Assembly (NCBI GenBank): GCA_003150225.1 | Contig: QAND01000029.1 | Span: 42,962 to 106,961 of the forward strand | Length of the DNA stretch: 64,000 nucleotides | Reading direction: 5' to 3' | Source: Bacillota bacterium | Lineage (GTDB): Bacteria; Bacillota; Clostridia; Christensenellales; QAND01 | Shown here: positions 44,230 to 53,497 of the stretch, piece by piece | Layout: every line of letters starts with the position of its first letter | Position numbering within the stretch: the first letter of the stretch is position 1 | Notes under the pieces: model-generated | Seen by the model: the letters and a program-made list of their open reading frames with translations, nothing else | What the model was told of the DNA's origin: nothing | The model's database searches: none | Made by a program: the position numbers and the translations under genes

Positions 44230-44853
44230 TTAGGAATTTTTCATAATGATGATCTGCATCAATTCTCCCACCTGCTCTGCGGCGTCACAGCAGTTTTCCA
44301 TGCTCTCAAAGATCTGGGTCCAGCGAAGGACTTCCACGGGATTATCGCAATCTCCGTAGAGCTGCCGGATGGCATCCCTGTGAAGGATATCTCCAGCTTC
44401 CTCCAACTCATTGAGTTTCACCATGTGCTCCTTCAAAGAAACAGAGCGCCGGAAATCCTTAAACTCCATAAGCGCCAGCTTCAGCACCTCACAGCACTGG
44501 CAGATCAGCCCCGCCAGCTGGGACGCTTCTGGCCGCACGCTTCGGATCCGGTACATATATAGCTCCCGGGAAATCTCCTCAATATAGTCGGTCAAATCGT
44601 CGATCTTATCCAGCAGCGCCAGGATATCCTCCGATTCAATGGGTGGGAGGAACTCCCGGATCAGCTTTTCCACCACGGCATGGCGTTCCAGATCAGCGGC
44701 ATGCTCGATCTCATGCATAGCCTCCATCTGTTCCTCCAAGGCGGCGGGAGTAAAATCCTCCACCATGCCCCGTAGATACCGAGCCGCCTCGCAGGCACGC
44801 TCCGCCAAGTTCACAAAGCAATCAAAATAATAACCGTTTTGTTTTTTTGCCAT
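44230..44853 (-). CDS. DUF47 (PhoU-like) phosphate transport accessory protein
   Basis: 207 residues, all helical, with the DUF47/TIGR00153 pattern: YFDCFVNLAERACEAARYL, MHEIEHAADLERH, PIESEDILALLDKIDDLTDYIEE. These proteins resemble PhoU and accompany Pit transporters, probably adjusting their activity. It lies 15 bases downstream of pit on the same strand. Confidence 0.92.
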   Translation of the reverse strand: MAKKQNGYYFDCFVNLAERACEAARYLRGMVEDFTPAALEEQMEAMHEIEHAADLERHAVVEKLIREFLPPIESEDILALLDKIDDLTDYIEEISRELYMYRIRSVRPEASQLAGLICQCCEVLKLALMEFKDFRRSVSLKEHMVKLNELEEAGDILHRDAIRQLYGDCDNPVEVLRWTQIFESMENCCDAAEQVGELMQIIIMKNS

Positions 44854-44868
44854 TTTCGTCGGCTCCTT

Positions 44869-45921
44869 TTAAAAGATCAAGTCGAATAGCTCCACCATCA
44901 AATACCCAATCACCCCACAGCAGGGGAAGGTAAGCACCCAGGCCAGGACCATTTCCCGGACCACCCCCCAGTTGACGGAGGAGAACCGCTTGGCGGCTCC
45001 CACCCCCATGATGGCGGTGGTCTTGGTATGGGTGGTGCTTACCGGAATTCCAAGCACCGAAGACAGCAGAAGGCACCCTGACGCCGCCACATCGGCAGAA
45101 AAGCCCTGATATTTATTGAGCTTCACCATATCCATGCCCACGGCCTTAATGATGCGCAGCCCTCCGATGGAGGTTCCCAGCGCCATCACGGCAGAGCAGA
45201 GGATCATCAGCCAGAGGGGGATCACAAAGGAGGTGACGCCGCTTTGCCCTCCCGCTAGGAACATCCCCAGCATGAAGACCCCCATGAACTTCTGCCCATC
45301 CTGCGCTCCGTGCATGAAAGCCATAGTGGCTCCGCCGCCAATCTGCGCATACCGAAAAAAACGGTTTGCCTTCCGGCGGTCCACGTTCCTGCAGGCGAAC
45401 TGGGTCGTCTTAGCAGAGAGAAAACCGGCGAAAAAGCCCAACAAGGTGGAGAGGCCCAAACCATATACCACCTTCAGCCACTCGGCGCCGTTAATGCCGG
45501 ACAGCCCTCCGTGAAGCGCGATAGCCGCTCCCGAAAGCCCTGCGATGAGCGCATGGCTTTCGCTGGTGGGAATGCCAAAACGCCAGGCGGCGGTAGCCCA
45601 TACTACAATGGCGAACATAGCCGCACAGAGGGCTTGGCTGGCCTCCTGGGCATTTCCGCCAAAGTCCACCATATTATAGATGGTTTGGGCAACGGTAGCG
45701 TTCAAAAGTGTCATCACCAGAACGCCAAGAAAGTTGAAAAAGGCAGCCATCAAAATAGCTGCGCGGGGGCTCATGGAGCGGGTGGAAACACAAGTGGCGA
45801 TGGCATTGGGAGCATCCGTCCATCCATTGACCAAGATCACACCCAAGGTGAGGATCACCGTTACCACAAGACCGGGGTTGGAAAGCATCTGGGACACAAA
45901 GTCCGGCAGCGATACCGTCAT
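44869..45921 (-). CDS. pit: Low-affinity inorganic phosphate transporter (PiT family)
   Basis: 350 residues with about ten membrane helices. Both PiT repeats are present: VNGWTDAPNAIATCVSTRSMSPRAA near the N-terminus and IPVSTTHTKTTAIMGVGAAK near the C-terminus. It couples phosphate uptake to a cation gradient. The minus-strand start follows AAGGAAG. It is the first gene of a two-gene unit with DUF47. Confidence 0.95.
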   Translation of the reverse strand: MTVSLPDFVSQMLSNPGLVVTVILTLGVILVNGWTDAPNAIATCVSTRSMSPRAAILMAAFFNFLGVLVMTLLNATVAQTIYNMVDFGGNAQEASQALCAAMFAIVVWATAAWRFGIPTSESHALIAGLSGAAIALHGGLSGINGAEWLKVVYGLGLSTLLGFFAGFLSAKTTQFACRNVDRRKANRFFRYAQIGGGATMAFMHGAQDGQKFMGVFMLGMFLAGGQSGVTSFVIPLWLMILCSAVMALGTSIGGLRIIKAVGMDMVKLNKYQGFSADVAASGCLLLSSVLGIPVSTTHTKTTAIMGVGAAKRFSSVNWGVVREMVLAWVLTFPCCGVIGYLMVELFDLIF

Positions 45922-45966
45922 GGCTTGTTCTTCCTTCTCTAAATATGAAATTTTTGTACTTTATTT

Positions 45967-45995
45967 ATTATATCCCAGACTGAGGCTCCCTGCAA
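45967..45995 (-). promoter_or_regulatory. Sigma-A promoter of pit
   Basis: On the minus strand TTGCAG (complement of 45995-45990), 17 bases, then TATAAT (complement of 45972-45967). Confidence 0.7.
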
Positions 45996-46019
45996 TCCAT
46001 TTCTTTTCTTCCCACCGGC

Positions 46020-46046
46020 ACCAAACTCCATGGCCTTCATAATATG
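46020..46046 (+). promoter_or_regulatory. Sigma-K-like promoter of dpaA
   Basis: AC at 46020-46021, 16 bases, then CATAATATG at 46038-46046. Consensus sigma-K is AC-N16/17-CATAnnnTA; the final A is the only mismatch. The dpaAB genes are sigma-K controlled in B. subtilis and sigK is in this window. Confidence 0.5.
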
Positions 46047-46068
46047 GATAGTAAGGGAGGGAACGCCA

Positions 46069-46890
46069 ATGGAAAAACGAGCCGTCATTCTTGGCTCCGA
46101 TAGCCGAAACCGCTATATCAAGGAAATACTGCTGTCCCAGGATTGGGACGCCCATTGGATCCAGGGTCAGTTGGATCCCACGGCAATCGACGTCCTTTCC
46201 TCCTGCACCGCCGCCATTCTCCCCGCAAACTATCTGGGCGGTAGCCAAATTGAGGGAATCGCCGACCCCGCAGACGAGGTTCTGGCCAGTGTCAATCCCG
46301 GGGCCGCCGTCTTCGCAGGGCGGTTTTCCCCCCGGCAAAAAGCCTGGATGGTGGATGCCAAAACCGAGTATTTTGAGCTGTTAGAAGATCCCTGCTTTAC
46401 CCTTGCCAACGCCCACTATACTGCCGAGGCGGCGGTAGCGCTGGCGATCACCACCATGAGCCGAAGCCTTATCGGCGCCACGGTGGTGGTAATCGGCTCA
46501 GGGCGAATCGCCAAGGCCCTTGTAGCCTACCTGGAGCCCTTTACCAAGATCGTTCGGGTGGTAGCGCGCCGGCCAGAGGAGCTGGAGCGGGCCAACCTAT
46601 TGGGATACAGCCCCTATGAAATGGATGAGATGGGGTGGGCCCTATATGGAGCGGACTGTGTCTTCAACACGGTGCCCAGCCGGGTGATTTTAAAGCGCCA
46701 TACCCACGAGGTGTCTAAGGGCTGCCTGTACCTGGAGCTAGCCTCAGCGCCCTATGGAAGCCAGCCGGAGGACTGGCCGGAGCATGTGGTTTACCTGCTG
46801 GCGGGCGGACTGCCGGGAAAAATCTCCCCCCGGTCTGCGGGCGGCGCTGCGGCGGAATACATCCTGGGAAAAATGGAGGAGATGGAATAA
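46069..46890 (+). CDS. dpaA: Dipicolinate synthase subunit A
   Basis: 273 residues. The N-terminal third is DpaA-specific (LGSDSRNRYIKEILLSQDW), then a Rossmann domain with the dinucleotide motif VVIGSGRIAKALVAYL near residue 145 and the LELASAPYG..LLAGGLPGKISPRSAG tail. With DpaB it converts dihydrodipicolinate pathway intermediate to dipicolinic acid, the spore-core calcium chelator. The ATG at 46069 follows AAGGGAGGG at 46053-46061; a longer in-frame reading has no SD. dpaB starts 1 base after the stop. Confidence 0.95.
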   Translation: MEKRAVILGSDSRNRYIKEILLSQDWDAHWIQGQLDPTAIDVLSSCTAAILPANYLGGSQIEGIADPADEVLASVNPGAAVFAGRFSPRQKAWMVDAKTEYFELLEDPCFTLANAHYTAEAAVALAITTMSRSLIGATVVVIGSGRIAKALVAYLEPFTKIVRVVARRPEELERANLLGYSPYEMDEMGWALYGADCVFNTVPSRVILKRHTHEVSKGCLYLELASAPYGSQPEDWPEHVVYLLAGGLPGKISPRSAGGAAAEYILGKMEEME

Positions 46891-46891
46891 C

Positions 46892-47485
46892 ATGAAGGAA
46901 AAACGGATTGGATTCGGTCTCACCGGATCCTTTTGCACCATACCTATGATCTTTGGCGAAGTGGAGCGGCTGGTGGAGATGGGCGCTCAGGTAACGCCCA
47001 TCCTATCCCATAATGTGGCCGCCATGGACACCCGCTTTGGAACGGCGGCAGAAACCCGTGAAAAGCTGTTTCAACTTACGGGACGCCGCCCTCTTGCCAC
47101 CATAGACGGGGTGGAACCCATCGGACCCCAGCGTCTGCTAGATCTGATGATCGTAGCTCCCTGTACCGGCAATACCATGGCAAAACTGGCAAACGGCATC
47201 GCTGACACGCCAGTCACCATGGCGGTAAAGTCCCATCTTCGAAACGGACGGCCGGTGCTGCTGGCCATTGCCAGCAACGATTCTCTGGGGGCCAACGCCC
47301 GGAACATAGGCACGCTGATGGCCCGGGAGCACATCTATTTTGTACCCTTTGGCCAGGACGGCGTGGAAGGAAAGCCCAATTCCATGCAATCCCGGTTCTC
47401 CCTAATACCCGAGGCTGCCCAATTGGCGCTTACAGGGAAACAGATGCAGCCCGTACTGTTGGGAGCCGGGGAATGTCTTAAATAA
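46892..47485 (+). CDS. dpaB: Dipicolinate synthase subunit B
   Basis: 197 residues of the flavoprotein (Dfp/UbiX-like) fold: GFGLTGSFCTIP at the N-terminus and IVAPCTGNTMAKLANGIADTPVTMA in the middle. This is SpoVFB/DpaB. SD GGAGGAGATGG lies within the end of dpaA. Two hairpins follow the stop. Confidence 0.95.
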   Translation: MKEKRIGFGLTGSFCTIPMIFGEVERLVEMGAQVTPILSHNVAAMDTRFGTAAETREKLFQLTGRRPLATIDGVEPIGPQRLLDLMIVAPCTGNTMAKLANGIADTPVTMAVKSHLRNGRPVLLAIASNDSLGANARNIGTLMAREHIYFVPFGQDGVEGKPNSMQSRFSLIPEAAQLALTGKQMQPVLLGAGECLK

Positions 47486-47502
47486 AGCGAGCCTATTTTT
47501 TT

Positions 47503-47567
47503 CTTGGGAAATCCAAGGTTTCCCAAGCCATAGAAAAAAAGAGGAGGTGCCTTCCTCCTCTTTTTTT
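47503..47567 (+). terminator. Tandem hairpins after dpaB
   Basis: First a 9-bp stem CTTGGGAAA/TTTCCCAAG (47503-47527) with a 7-base loop, then a 14-bp stem of an A-run plus GAGGAGG with CCTCCTC plus a T-run (47534-47567). The second is a classical terminator. Confidence 0.9.
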
Positions 47568-47569
47568 GT

Positions 47570-47598
47570 TTGTGATTGTATACGGATTCGTGTATAAT
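47570..47598 (+). promoter_or_regulatory. Sigma-A promoter of spoIIIE
   Basis: TTGTGA at 47570-47575, 17 bases, then TATAAT at 47593-47598, immediately after the dpaB terminator. It separates vegetative spoIIIE expression from the sporulation-specific dpa genes. Confidence 0.75.
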
Positions 47599-47633
47599 AA
47601 ATAAGCGAACAAACATTTGTTGAAGGGGATCTT

Positions 47634-50024
47634 ATGGCAAGAAAGCGCAGGAAAAAGAGCGCGAATATGGAGATCGCCGGCGTGATTCTCATGGCCTTTG
47701 GAGCCATTCTGGCGTTCGGCATCTACTTTGGCAGCGCCGGCATGCTGGGCGTTGCCTTTCAAAACGTCTGTTTGGGGCTGTTCGGCACCCTCAGCTATGC
47801 GTTGCCCCCGGCGATCATCGCCCTGGGGGTTTATGTCGCGTTCTACATGCGCCGGCCCAAGAAATCCGGGCCCTACGTCTGCGCTGGAGTCATCGCTCTT
47901 TGCGTCATCTGTCTTTGGCATCTGATCTTCACCGGGCGGCCCACCGAGCCCGGTTATTTTGCCAGCGTCGCCGCCGCCTATGGAGCGGGGGTAGCTGGGG
48001 CCTGGGGAGGCGGCGCCTTTGCCCAGGTGTTTGTCCATCCCCTGGTGGTGCTTTTGGGGGTAGCGGGTACCGCCGTCCTGCTGGTTACGGCATGCCTCAT
48101 CGCCGCCATGGTCCTTACCCGTATTTCCATCCGGTCCGTCCGGGAACAGATGCGGGAGAATATCCATCTGCCAGAGCGTCCCCACCGGCAAAAGCGCCAG
48201 GGGAGGATTGATCCGCACCATTTGGAGGTGGACAACGATTCCATCCCCCCGATGGAGGAGGATGCCCCCGAGGAAAAGCCCCGGAAAAAGGGGCTGTTTA
48301 AATTCTTCTCAGTGGAAGAGGACGAGGCCCCCGAAGAGCCCCCCGTCCATCGGCTGGGGGAGTCCGACCGGGACATCGAATACCTGCCCTATGATTTGCA
48401 GAATAGGGGAGAGGGCCCCAGCATCCATCGGATCGCTCCCGAAGAGGACGAGCATCTGGTCTTCCAACGGCCCGCCCCCCGGAAGGCGGGCCGTCCGCCG
48501 GAGCCCGACGACGTGCCAGTAGAAGCGCCAGAGGCCCCTGCGTATTCCTCCACCGCTCCGCAGGAGGAAAAAAGGGCTTACCGGAAACCGCCCATTTCCA
48601 TGTTGGCCAAGCTGTCGCCCCTTAAGGCCGCTCGCGCGGCCAAGAACGATATGAAAAACAACGCCAACCTTCTGGAACGCACCTTTGAGAACTTCCGCAT
48701 CCAGGCCAAGGTGGTCAACGTGGTGGTGGGGCCCGCCGTTACCCGGTATGAGGTCCAGCCTGCCCCTGGGGTGAAGATCAGCCGTATCGTCAATTTGGCG
48801 GACGACATCGCCCTGTCCCTGGCGGCGGCTTCCGTCCGTATCGAGGCTCCCATCCCCGGAAAGAACGCCATCGGCATCGAGGTGCCCAACCGGGATCGAA
48901 CCCCCGTCATGCTGCGGGATATTTTGGAAAGCCCCGAGTTTACCAAAAGCGCTTCCAAGCTGACGGTACCCATCGGCAAAAATTTAACGGGAGAGAGCAT
49001 CGTTTTGGATCTGGCCGCCATGCCTCACCTGTTGGTAGCGGGCACCACTGGAAGCGGCAAGAGCGTATGCCTGCAAACCATGATCATGGGCCTTCTTTTC
49101 AACACCGTTCCGGATGACGTGCGGCTCATCATCGTGGATCCAAAAAAGGTGGATTTTGCCCGGTTCAACGGCCTGCCCAATATGATGATCCCCGTGGTTA
49201 CCGAGCCTAAAAAGGCGGCAGGGGCACTTAACTGGGCCGCCACCGAGATGGATAAGCGTTATGATGATTTCGCCTCCCGGGGTGCACGGGACATTGAAAA
49301 GTACAACGAGATCATGACCATGACGGAGAATCCCCGGATTCCCTATATCGTCTTCATCATCGATGAGCTGGCCGATCTCATGATGACTGCCCCCAAGGAT
49401 ATCGAGGCCCTTCTGTGCCGGATCGCCCAGAAAGGCCGGGCTGCGGGTATCCACCTGGTGGTGGCCACTCAGAGCCCTCGGGTGGACGTCATCACCGGTC
49501 TCATCAAGGCCAACTTCCCATCCCGGATCGCCCTTACCGTCCAGTCTCAAACCGATTCCCGAATCATCCTGGACATGAACGGCGCCGAAAAGCTGTTGGG
49601 CCGGGGAGATATGCTCCTTATGACCAGCAGCATGCCCAAACCCATGCGGGTTCAGGGAGCCTATATTCCAGACCAGGAGATGGAAGCGGTGACGGAGTTC
49701 ATCAAAAGCGCCGATGCCGCCCCCCAGTACGACGCTGAGATCATCGACCAGATCGACAAAGCCTCCTTGAACGAGGGGGGAGGAAGCGGCTCCGCCGCCG
49801 GCGGGGATGACGATATGGACGAACTCATCCGGGACGCCGCCGATCTGTTCCTGGACGCCGGCCAGGCGTCCACCAGCATGCTCCAGCGCCGATTCCGGGT
49901 TGGGTACGCCCGCGCTGCCCGGATCATGGATCAGATGGAACGGATGGGCATCATCAGCCCGCCGGACGGCAGCAAACCCCGGAACGTCCTGATCAGCCGG
50001 GCGGAATTTGAAGAGATGTTTTAA
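47634..50024 (+). CDS. spoIIIE: DNA translocase FtsK/SpoIIIE
   Basis: 796 residues. Four membrane helices (about residues 10-165), an acidic/proline-rich linker (about 200-310), then the RecA-like motor with Walker A GTTGSGKS at residues 470-477 and Walker B YIVFIIDELADLMM, and the C-terminal gamma winged helix (about 735-796) that reads orienting DNA sequences. It pumps the chromosome through the division or sporulation septum. ATG after GAAGGGGATCTT. Confidence 0.96.
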   Translation: MARKRRKKSANMEIAGVILMAFGAILAFGIYFGSAGMLGVAFQNVCLGLFGTLSYALPPAIIALGVYVAFYMRRPKKSGPYVCAGVIALCVICLWHLIFTGRPTEPGYFASVAAAYGAGVAGAWGGGAFAQVFVHPLVVLLGVAGTAVLLVTACLIAAMVLTRISIRSVREQMRENIHLPERPHRQKRQGRIDPHHLEVDNDSIPPMEEDAPEEKPRKKGLFKFFSVEEDEAPEEPPVHRLGESDRDIEYLPYDLQNRGEGPSIHRIAPEEDEHLVFQRPAPRKAGRPPEPDDVPVEAPEAPAYSSTAPQEEKRAYRKPPISMLAKLSPLKAARAAKNDMKNNANLLERTFENFRIQAKVVNVVVGPAVTRYEVQPAPGVKISRIVNLADDIALSLAAASVRIEAPIPGKNAIGIEVPNRDRTPVMLRDILESPEFTKSASKLTVPIGKNLTGESIVLDLAAMPHLLVAGTTGSGKSVCLQTMIMGLLFNTVPDDVRLIIVDPKKVDFARFNGLPNMMIPVVTEPKKAAGALNWAATEMDKRYDDFASRGARDIEKYNEIMTMTENPRIPYIVFIIDELADLMMTAPKDIEALLCRIAQKGRAAGIHLVVATQSPRVDVITGLIKANFPSRIALTVQSQTDSRIILDMNGAEKLLGRGDMLLMTSSMPKPMRVQGAYIPDQEMEAVTEFIKSADAAPQYDAEIIDQIDKASLNEGGGSGSAAGGDDDMDELIRDAADLFLDAGQASTSMLQRRFRVGYARAARIMDQMERMGIISPPDGSKPRNVLISRAEFEEMF

Positions 50025-50039
50025 GGAGAACCTGTTATC

Positions 50040-51356
50040 GTGAGAGAAGCCATTGGGATGATCTCCCTTGGATGCAATAAAAACCAGGTGGATACCGAGC
50101 AGATGCTCTATCCCCTGGTCCATAACGGATATACCATGGTGGAGGAGGCGGAGGATGCCGACCTCCTCATCATCAATACCTGCGGATTCATCGATGCCGC
50201 CAAGGAGGAATCCATCCAGGCCATTCTGGAGGCAGCGGAACTGAAGCAGCAGGGGAAGGTGCGGCGCGTTTTGGTGACGGGATGTCTTTCCCAGCGTTAT
50301 GGGGAGGAACTGGCAAAGGAGCTGCCCGAGGTGGACGGTTTCATCGGCGTAAACCAATACGGCGACATCGCCCGGATTGTGGAGCGGGTGCTTTCAGGAG
50401 AGCGGGTCCAGGAGTTTTCCGCCTGCAGCCGGCCAAACGGCCGCCGGGTGCTGATCTCTCCCCGGCACAGCGTCTATATCCGCATCGCCGAGGGCTGCAG
50501 CACCGGCTGCAGCTACTGTGCCATTCCCCGAATCCGAGGAGGCTATGTGAGCCGGACCATGGAGGACATTCTGGCCGAGTGCCAGGAGTACGTCCAAAAT
50601 GGCGCCCAGGAGCTGATCCTCATCGCCCAGGATACCTCCTATTATGGCAAAGACCTCTACGGCGAGTACCGCCTTTATGATCTGCTAACGGCCATTTCCC
50701 GGCTGGATGCCCCCTGGATCCGAGTCCTGTACACCTATCCCGAGCGCATCGACAGCCGCCTTCTGGCATTGATGGCCAATACCCCGAATATCGTAAACTA
50801 TCTGGATATGCCCATCCAGCATATCGATGACGGCGTCCTATCCGCCATGGGGCGCCACGCCACCGAAGCGGGCATCCGGTCCCTCCTGGAGGAGATTGCC
50901 TCCTACGGCTGTTTCACCGTCCGCACCTCGCTGATCTGCGGATTCCCCGGAGAAACCGAATCCCAGCACCAAAAGCTCCTAAATTTTGTCCGAGAGGGGC
51001 ACATTCATCGCCTGGGTGCTTTTGCTTATTCCCAGGAAGAGGGAACCCGGGCTGCTGCTTTTCCCTGCCAGCTTCCCGAGGAGGTCAAGGCCCGGCGCGC
51101 TGAGGAAGTGCTTCTAGCCCAGCAGCAGGTTTCCCTCCGCCGCAACCAACGCCGGGTAGGAACCATCGAACAGGTGCTGGTGGACGAATACGATGATACC
51201 CTTTGCCTCTACATCGGCCGGTCCCAATCCGAGGCCCCCGGCGTGGACGGCGAAATCTATCTCAGCTCGGAACGCCCTCTTGCCATCGGCCAGTTTGTGG
51301 ACGCCCGGGTAATCCAGGCTGAGGAATATGATGTAATGAGTGAGGTCCTACCATGA
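50040..51356 (+). CDS. rimO: Ribosomal protein S12 methylthiotransferase RimO
   Basis: 438 residues. An N-terminal MTTase domain with Cys ligands (ISLGCNKNQVDTEQML, NTCGFIDAAKEESI, TGCLSQRY), a radical-SAM core (GCSTGCSYCAIPRIRGGY) and a C-terminal TRAM domain. It adds a methylthio group to an Asp of S12. The SLGCNKNQVD start separates RimO from MiaB. GTG start at 50040 behind AAGGAGAAC. It overlaps pgsA by 4 bases. Confidence 0.96.
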   Translation: MREAIGMISLGCNKNQVDTEQMLYPLVHNGYTMVEEAEDADLLIINTCGFIDAAKEESIQAILEAAELKQQGKVRRVLVTGCLSQRYGEELAKELPEVDGFIGVNQYGDIARIVERVLSGERVQEFSACSRPNGRRVLISPRHSVYIRIAEGCSTGCSYCAIPRIRGGYVSRTMEDILAECQEYVQNGAQELILIAQDTSYYGKDLYGEYRLYDLLTAISRLDAPWIRVLYTYPERIDSRLLALMANTPNIVNYLDMPIQHIDDGVLSAMGRHATEAGIRSLLEEIASYGCFTVRTSLICGFPGETESQHQKLLNFVREGHIHRLGAFAYSQEEGTRAAAFPCQLPEEVKARRAEEVLLAQQQVSLRRNQRRVGTIEQVLVDEYDDTLCLYIGRSQSEAPGVDGEIYLSSERPLAIGQFVDARVIQAEEYDVMSEVLP

Positions 51357-52219
51357 ATCTTCCCAATAAGCTAACGTTACTGCGCATCATCCTGGTTCCG
51401 GTGTTTATTGCCGTAGCCGCCATTGGGTTCCCCGGATGGAACTATGTGGCGGCGGTGGTGTTCTTTGCCGCCTCTTTGACCGACAGTCTGGACGGCAAAA
51501 TCGCCCGAAAACGGAACATCGTCACCGATTTCGGCAAACTGGTGGATCCCATCGCCGATAAAATGCTGACCAGCGCCGCCATGGTGGTGCTGGTTACCTG
51601 GGGCAAGTTGCCGGCCTATATGGCCATCATCCTCATCGGCCGGGATCTTATGATCAACCCCCTCCGGAACCTGGCCGCTAAGGATGGCGTGGCCATCTCC
51701 GCCAAATGGAGCGGCAAGATCAAAACCCTTTTGCAGATCATCGCCTACATTGCCCTGCTCCTAAAGGTAGACCTCATTGGCAACATCGTGCTTTGGCTGG
51801 CCCTTGCCGTCACCCTATACAGCGTGTATGAATACCTGGTCCCCAACCTGTCCATCGTCAAACGGTACGGCTGGGTCAAATACCTGGCTCTGTTCCTGGA
51901 CAAATTCCTAATCTATACGGCGCTGTTCATCCTGTGCCAGCTTCATATGGTGCCTATGGTGGTGGCCTTCTTGATCATCGCCAAGGACAACATCCTGTCG
52001 GGCTTCCGTACTATGGCAGAGCTATACCATGTAACGGTCCGGATCCGTCTGGTAGACGCCATCGCCCAGCTCCTAGTGGTGCTGGCCCTGGTGTTCGCCA
52101 TCTTCTGGCCGGCAAATAGCGGGCTTCTCCTATGGACCGCCGGCTTGTTCTGCTGCCTTTCCATCGCCGATTACAGCGTACGCCATTGGGATACGCTGAA
52201 AAAGATATTCAACGCTTAA
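51353..52219 (+). CDS. pgsA: CDP-diacylglycerol-glycerol-3-phosphate phosphatidyltransferase with duplicated C-terminal half
   Basis: 288 residues against about 180-195 for ordinary PgsA. Residues 1-170 are a complete enzyme with the CDP-alcohol phosphotransferase motif DSLDGKIARKRN...GKLVDPIADK. Residues 177-288 repeat helices 3-6 of the enzyme without the catalytic motif: D69-K70 matches D183-K184, R97-D98 matches K211-D212, and R105 matches R219, all at a constant offset of 114 with no gap. PgsA makes phosphatidylglycerophosphate at the membrane. The gene sits in the conserved rimO-pgsA-cinA-recA order. Confidence 0.93.
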   Translation: MNLPNKLTLLRIILVPVFIAVAAIGFPGWNYVAAVVFFAASLTDSLDGKIARKRNIVTDFGKLVDPIADKMLTSAAMVVLVTWGKLPAYMAIILIGRDLMINPLRNLAAKDGVAISAKWSGKIKTLLQIIAYIALLLKVDLIGNIVLWLALAVTLYSVYEYLVPNLSIVKRYGWVKYLALFLDKFLIYTALFILCQLHMVPMVVAFLIIAKDNILSGFRTMAELYHVTVRIRLVDAIAQLLVVLALVFAIFWPANSGLLLWTAGLFCCLSIADYSVRHWDTLKKIFNA

Positions 52220-52237
52220 ACAACTGGGGGTAATCGT

Positions 52238-53482
52238 ATGATCGCAGAACTGATCTCGGTGGGAACCGAGCTTTTAATGGGCCAAATCGTGGATACCAAT
52301 TCCCAATGGCTAAGCCAGCAGCTTTCCGCCATGGGCATCGACGTCTACTATAAGGAGACGGTGGGGGACAACCCCAAAAGAATGCGGGATACCATCGAGA
52401 TGGCCATTCGCCGGAGCGATATCGTCATCACCACCGGCGGCCTGGGCCCCACCGAGGACGACATCACCAAGGAAACCGTAGCCGAGCTCATGGGAGAACC
52501 CCTAGCTCTGCACCAGGAGAGTCTGGATGCGCTGGAGCGTTATTTCGCGGGAAGGGGACGGCCAATGGCGGACATCAACCGTAAACAGGCCATGATGCCG
52601 GTAAACGGCATCACCTTGCCCAACCACCGGGGGACCGCTCCCGGCTGTATCATCGAGAAGGATGGCAAGCGGGCGGTGGTGCTGCCCGGCCCCCCCTCCG
52701 AGATGAAACACATGTTTACCACCAGCGTAGTGCCCTATCTGGAGAGCATCTCCGACAGCGTCCTCCGCTCCGCCTACGTCCGGGTGGCGGAGATCGGGGA
52801 AAGCACCGTGGCGGAAATGCTGGGAGAACTGATCCATAATCAAACCAACCCCACCCTGGCCACATACGCCTCCACCGGGGATGTAACGGTGCGGATCACC
52901 GCCAAATGCAAAAAGGGGGAGGATGCCTCCGCTATTCTAGACCCCATGGTGCAAAGGGTTCAGGAGATCCTGGGGGATAACGTCTATACCGTCAAGGGAG
53001 AGCCCCTTCCTACGGTCATCGCCCAGCTGCTAACCGAGCATCAGAAAACCCTGGCCCTGGCTGAAAGCTGCACCGGCGGCATGGTAACCTCCATGCTGGT
53101 GGATGTTCCTGGCTGCTCCGCGTTTTTAAAGGAGGGCCTGGTTACATACAGCAACGAGGCAAAAGCCCGGCTTCTGGGCGTTCCCATGGCCCTGATCGAG
53201 GAAAAAGGCGCCGTCAGCCAAGAGGTGGCTCATGAGATGGCCAGCCGGGTACGGGAGAACGCCGGCGCTGACTTTGGCCTTGCTATCACTGGCATCGCGG
53301 GACCGGAGGGGGGAACCCCGGAAAAACCCGTTGGGCTGGTGTACATCGGGGTCAGCAGCCAAAGCGGCACCCAGGTCTTTCAGGTAAATTTCTCCCGAAA
53401 CAACCGTGCCAGCAACCGGCTGGGCGCCGCCCAGCGGGCCCTAAATCTGCTGCGCAAGAAGATTCTCGCGGACCTTACATAA
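52238..53482 (+). CDS. cinA: CinA family protein (nicotinamide-nucleotide amidase)
   Basis: 414 residues. The N-terminal molybdopterin-binding-like domain (ISVGTELLMGQIVDTNSQWL, TTGGLGPTEDDITKE) and the C-terminal CinA amidase domain (LALAESCTGGMVTSMLVDVPG, AITGIAGPEGGTPEKPVGLV) are intact. The amidase domain deamidates NMN for NAD recycling; linkage to recA is conserved in competent Firmicutes. SD GGGGGTAA. Confidence 0.96.
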   Translation: MIAELISVGTELLMGQIVDTNSQWLSQQLSAMGIDVYYKETVGDNPKRMRDTIEMAIRRSDIVITTGGLGPTEDDITKETVAELMGEPLALHQESLDALERYFAGRGRPMADINRKQAMMPVNGITLPNHRGTAPGCIIEKDGKRAVVLPGPPSEMKHMFTTSVVPYLESISDSVLRSAYVRVAEIGESTVAEMLGELIHNQTNPTLATYASTGDVTVRITAKCKKGEDASAILDPMVQRVQEILGDNVYTVKGEPLPTVIAQLLTEHQKTLALAESCTGGMVTSMLVDVPGCSAFLKEGLVTYSNEAKARLLGVPMALIEEKGAVSQEVAHEMASRVRENAGADFGLAITGIAGPEGGTPEKPVGLVYIGVSSQSGTQVFQVNFSRNNRASNRLGAAQRALNLLRKKILADLT

Positions 53483-53497
53483 GAAAGGATAACGGAA

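Noticed and set aside
48984..50357. Minus-strand open frame (457 codons) opposite spoIIIE and rimO
   Set aside because: Antisense to conserved motor and radical-SAM motifs, with no recognisable domain or SD.
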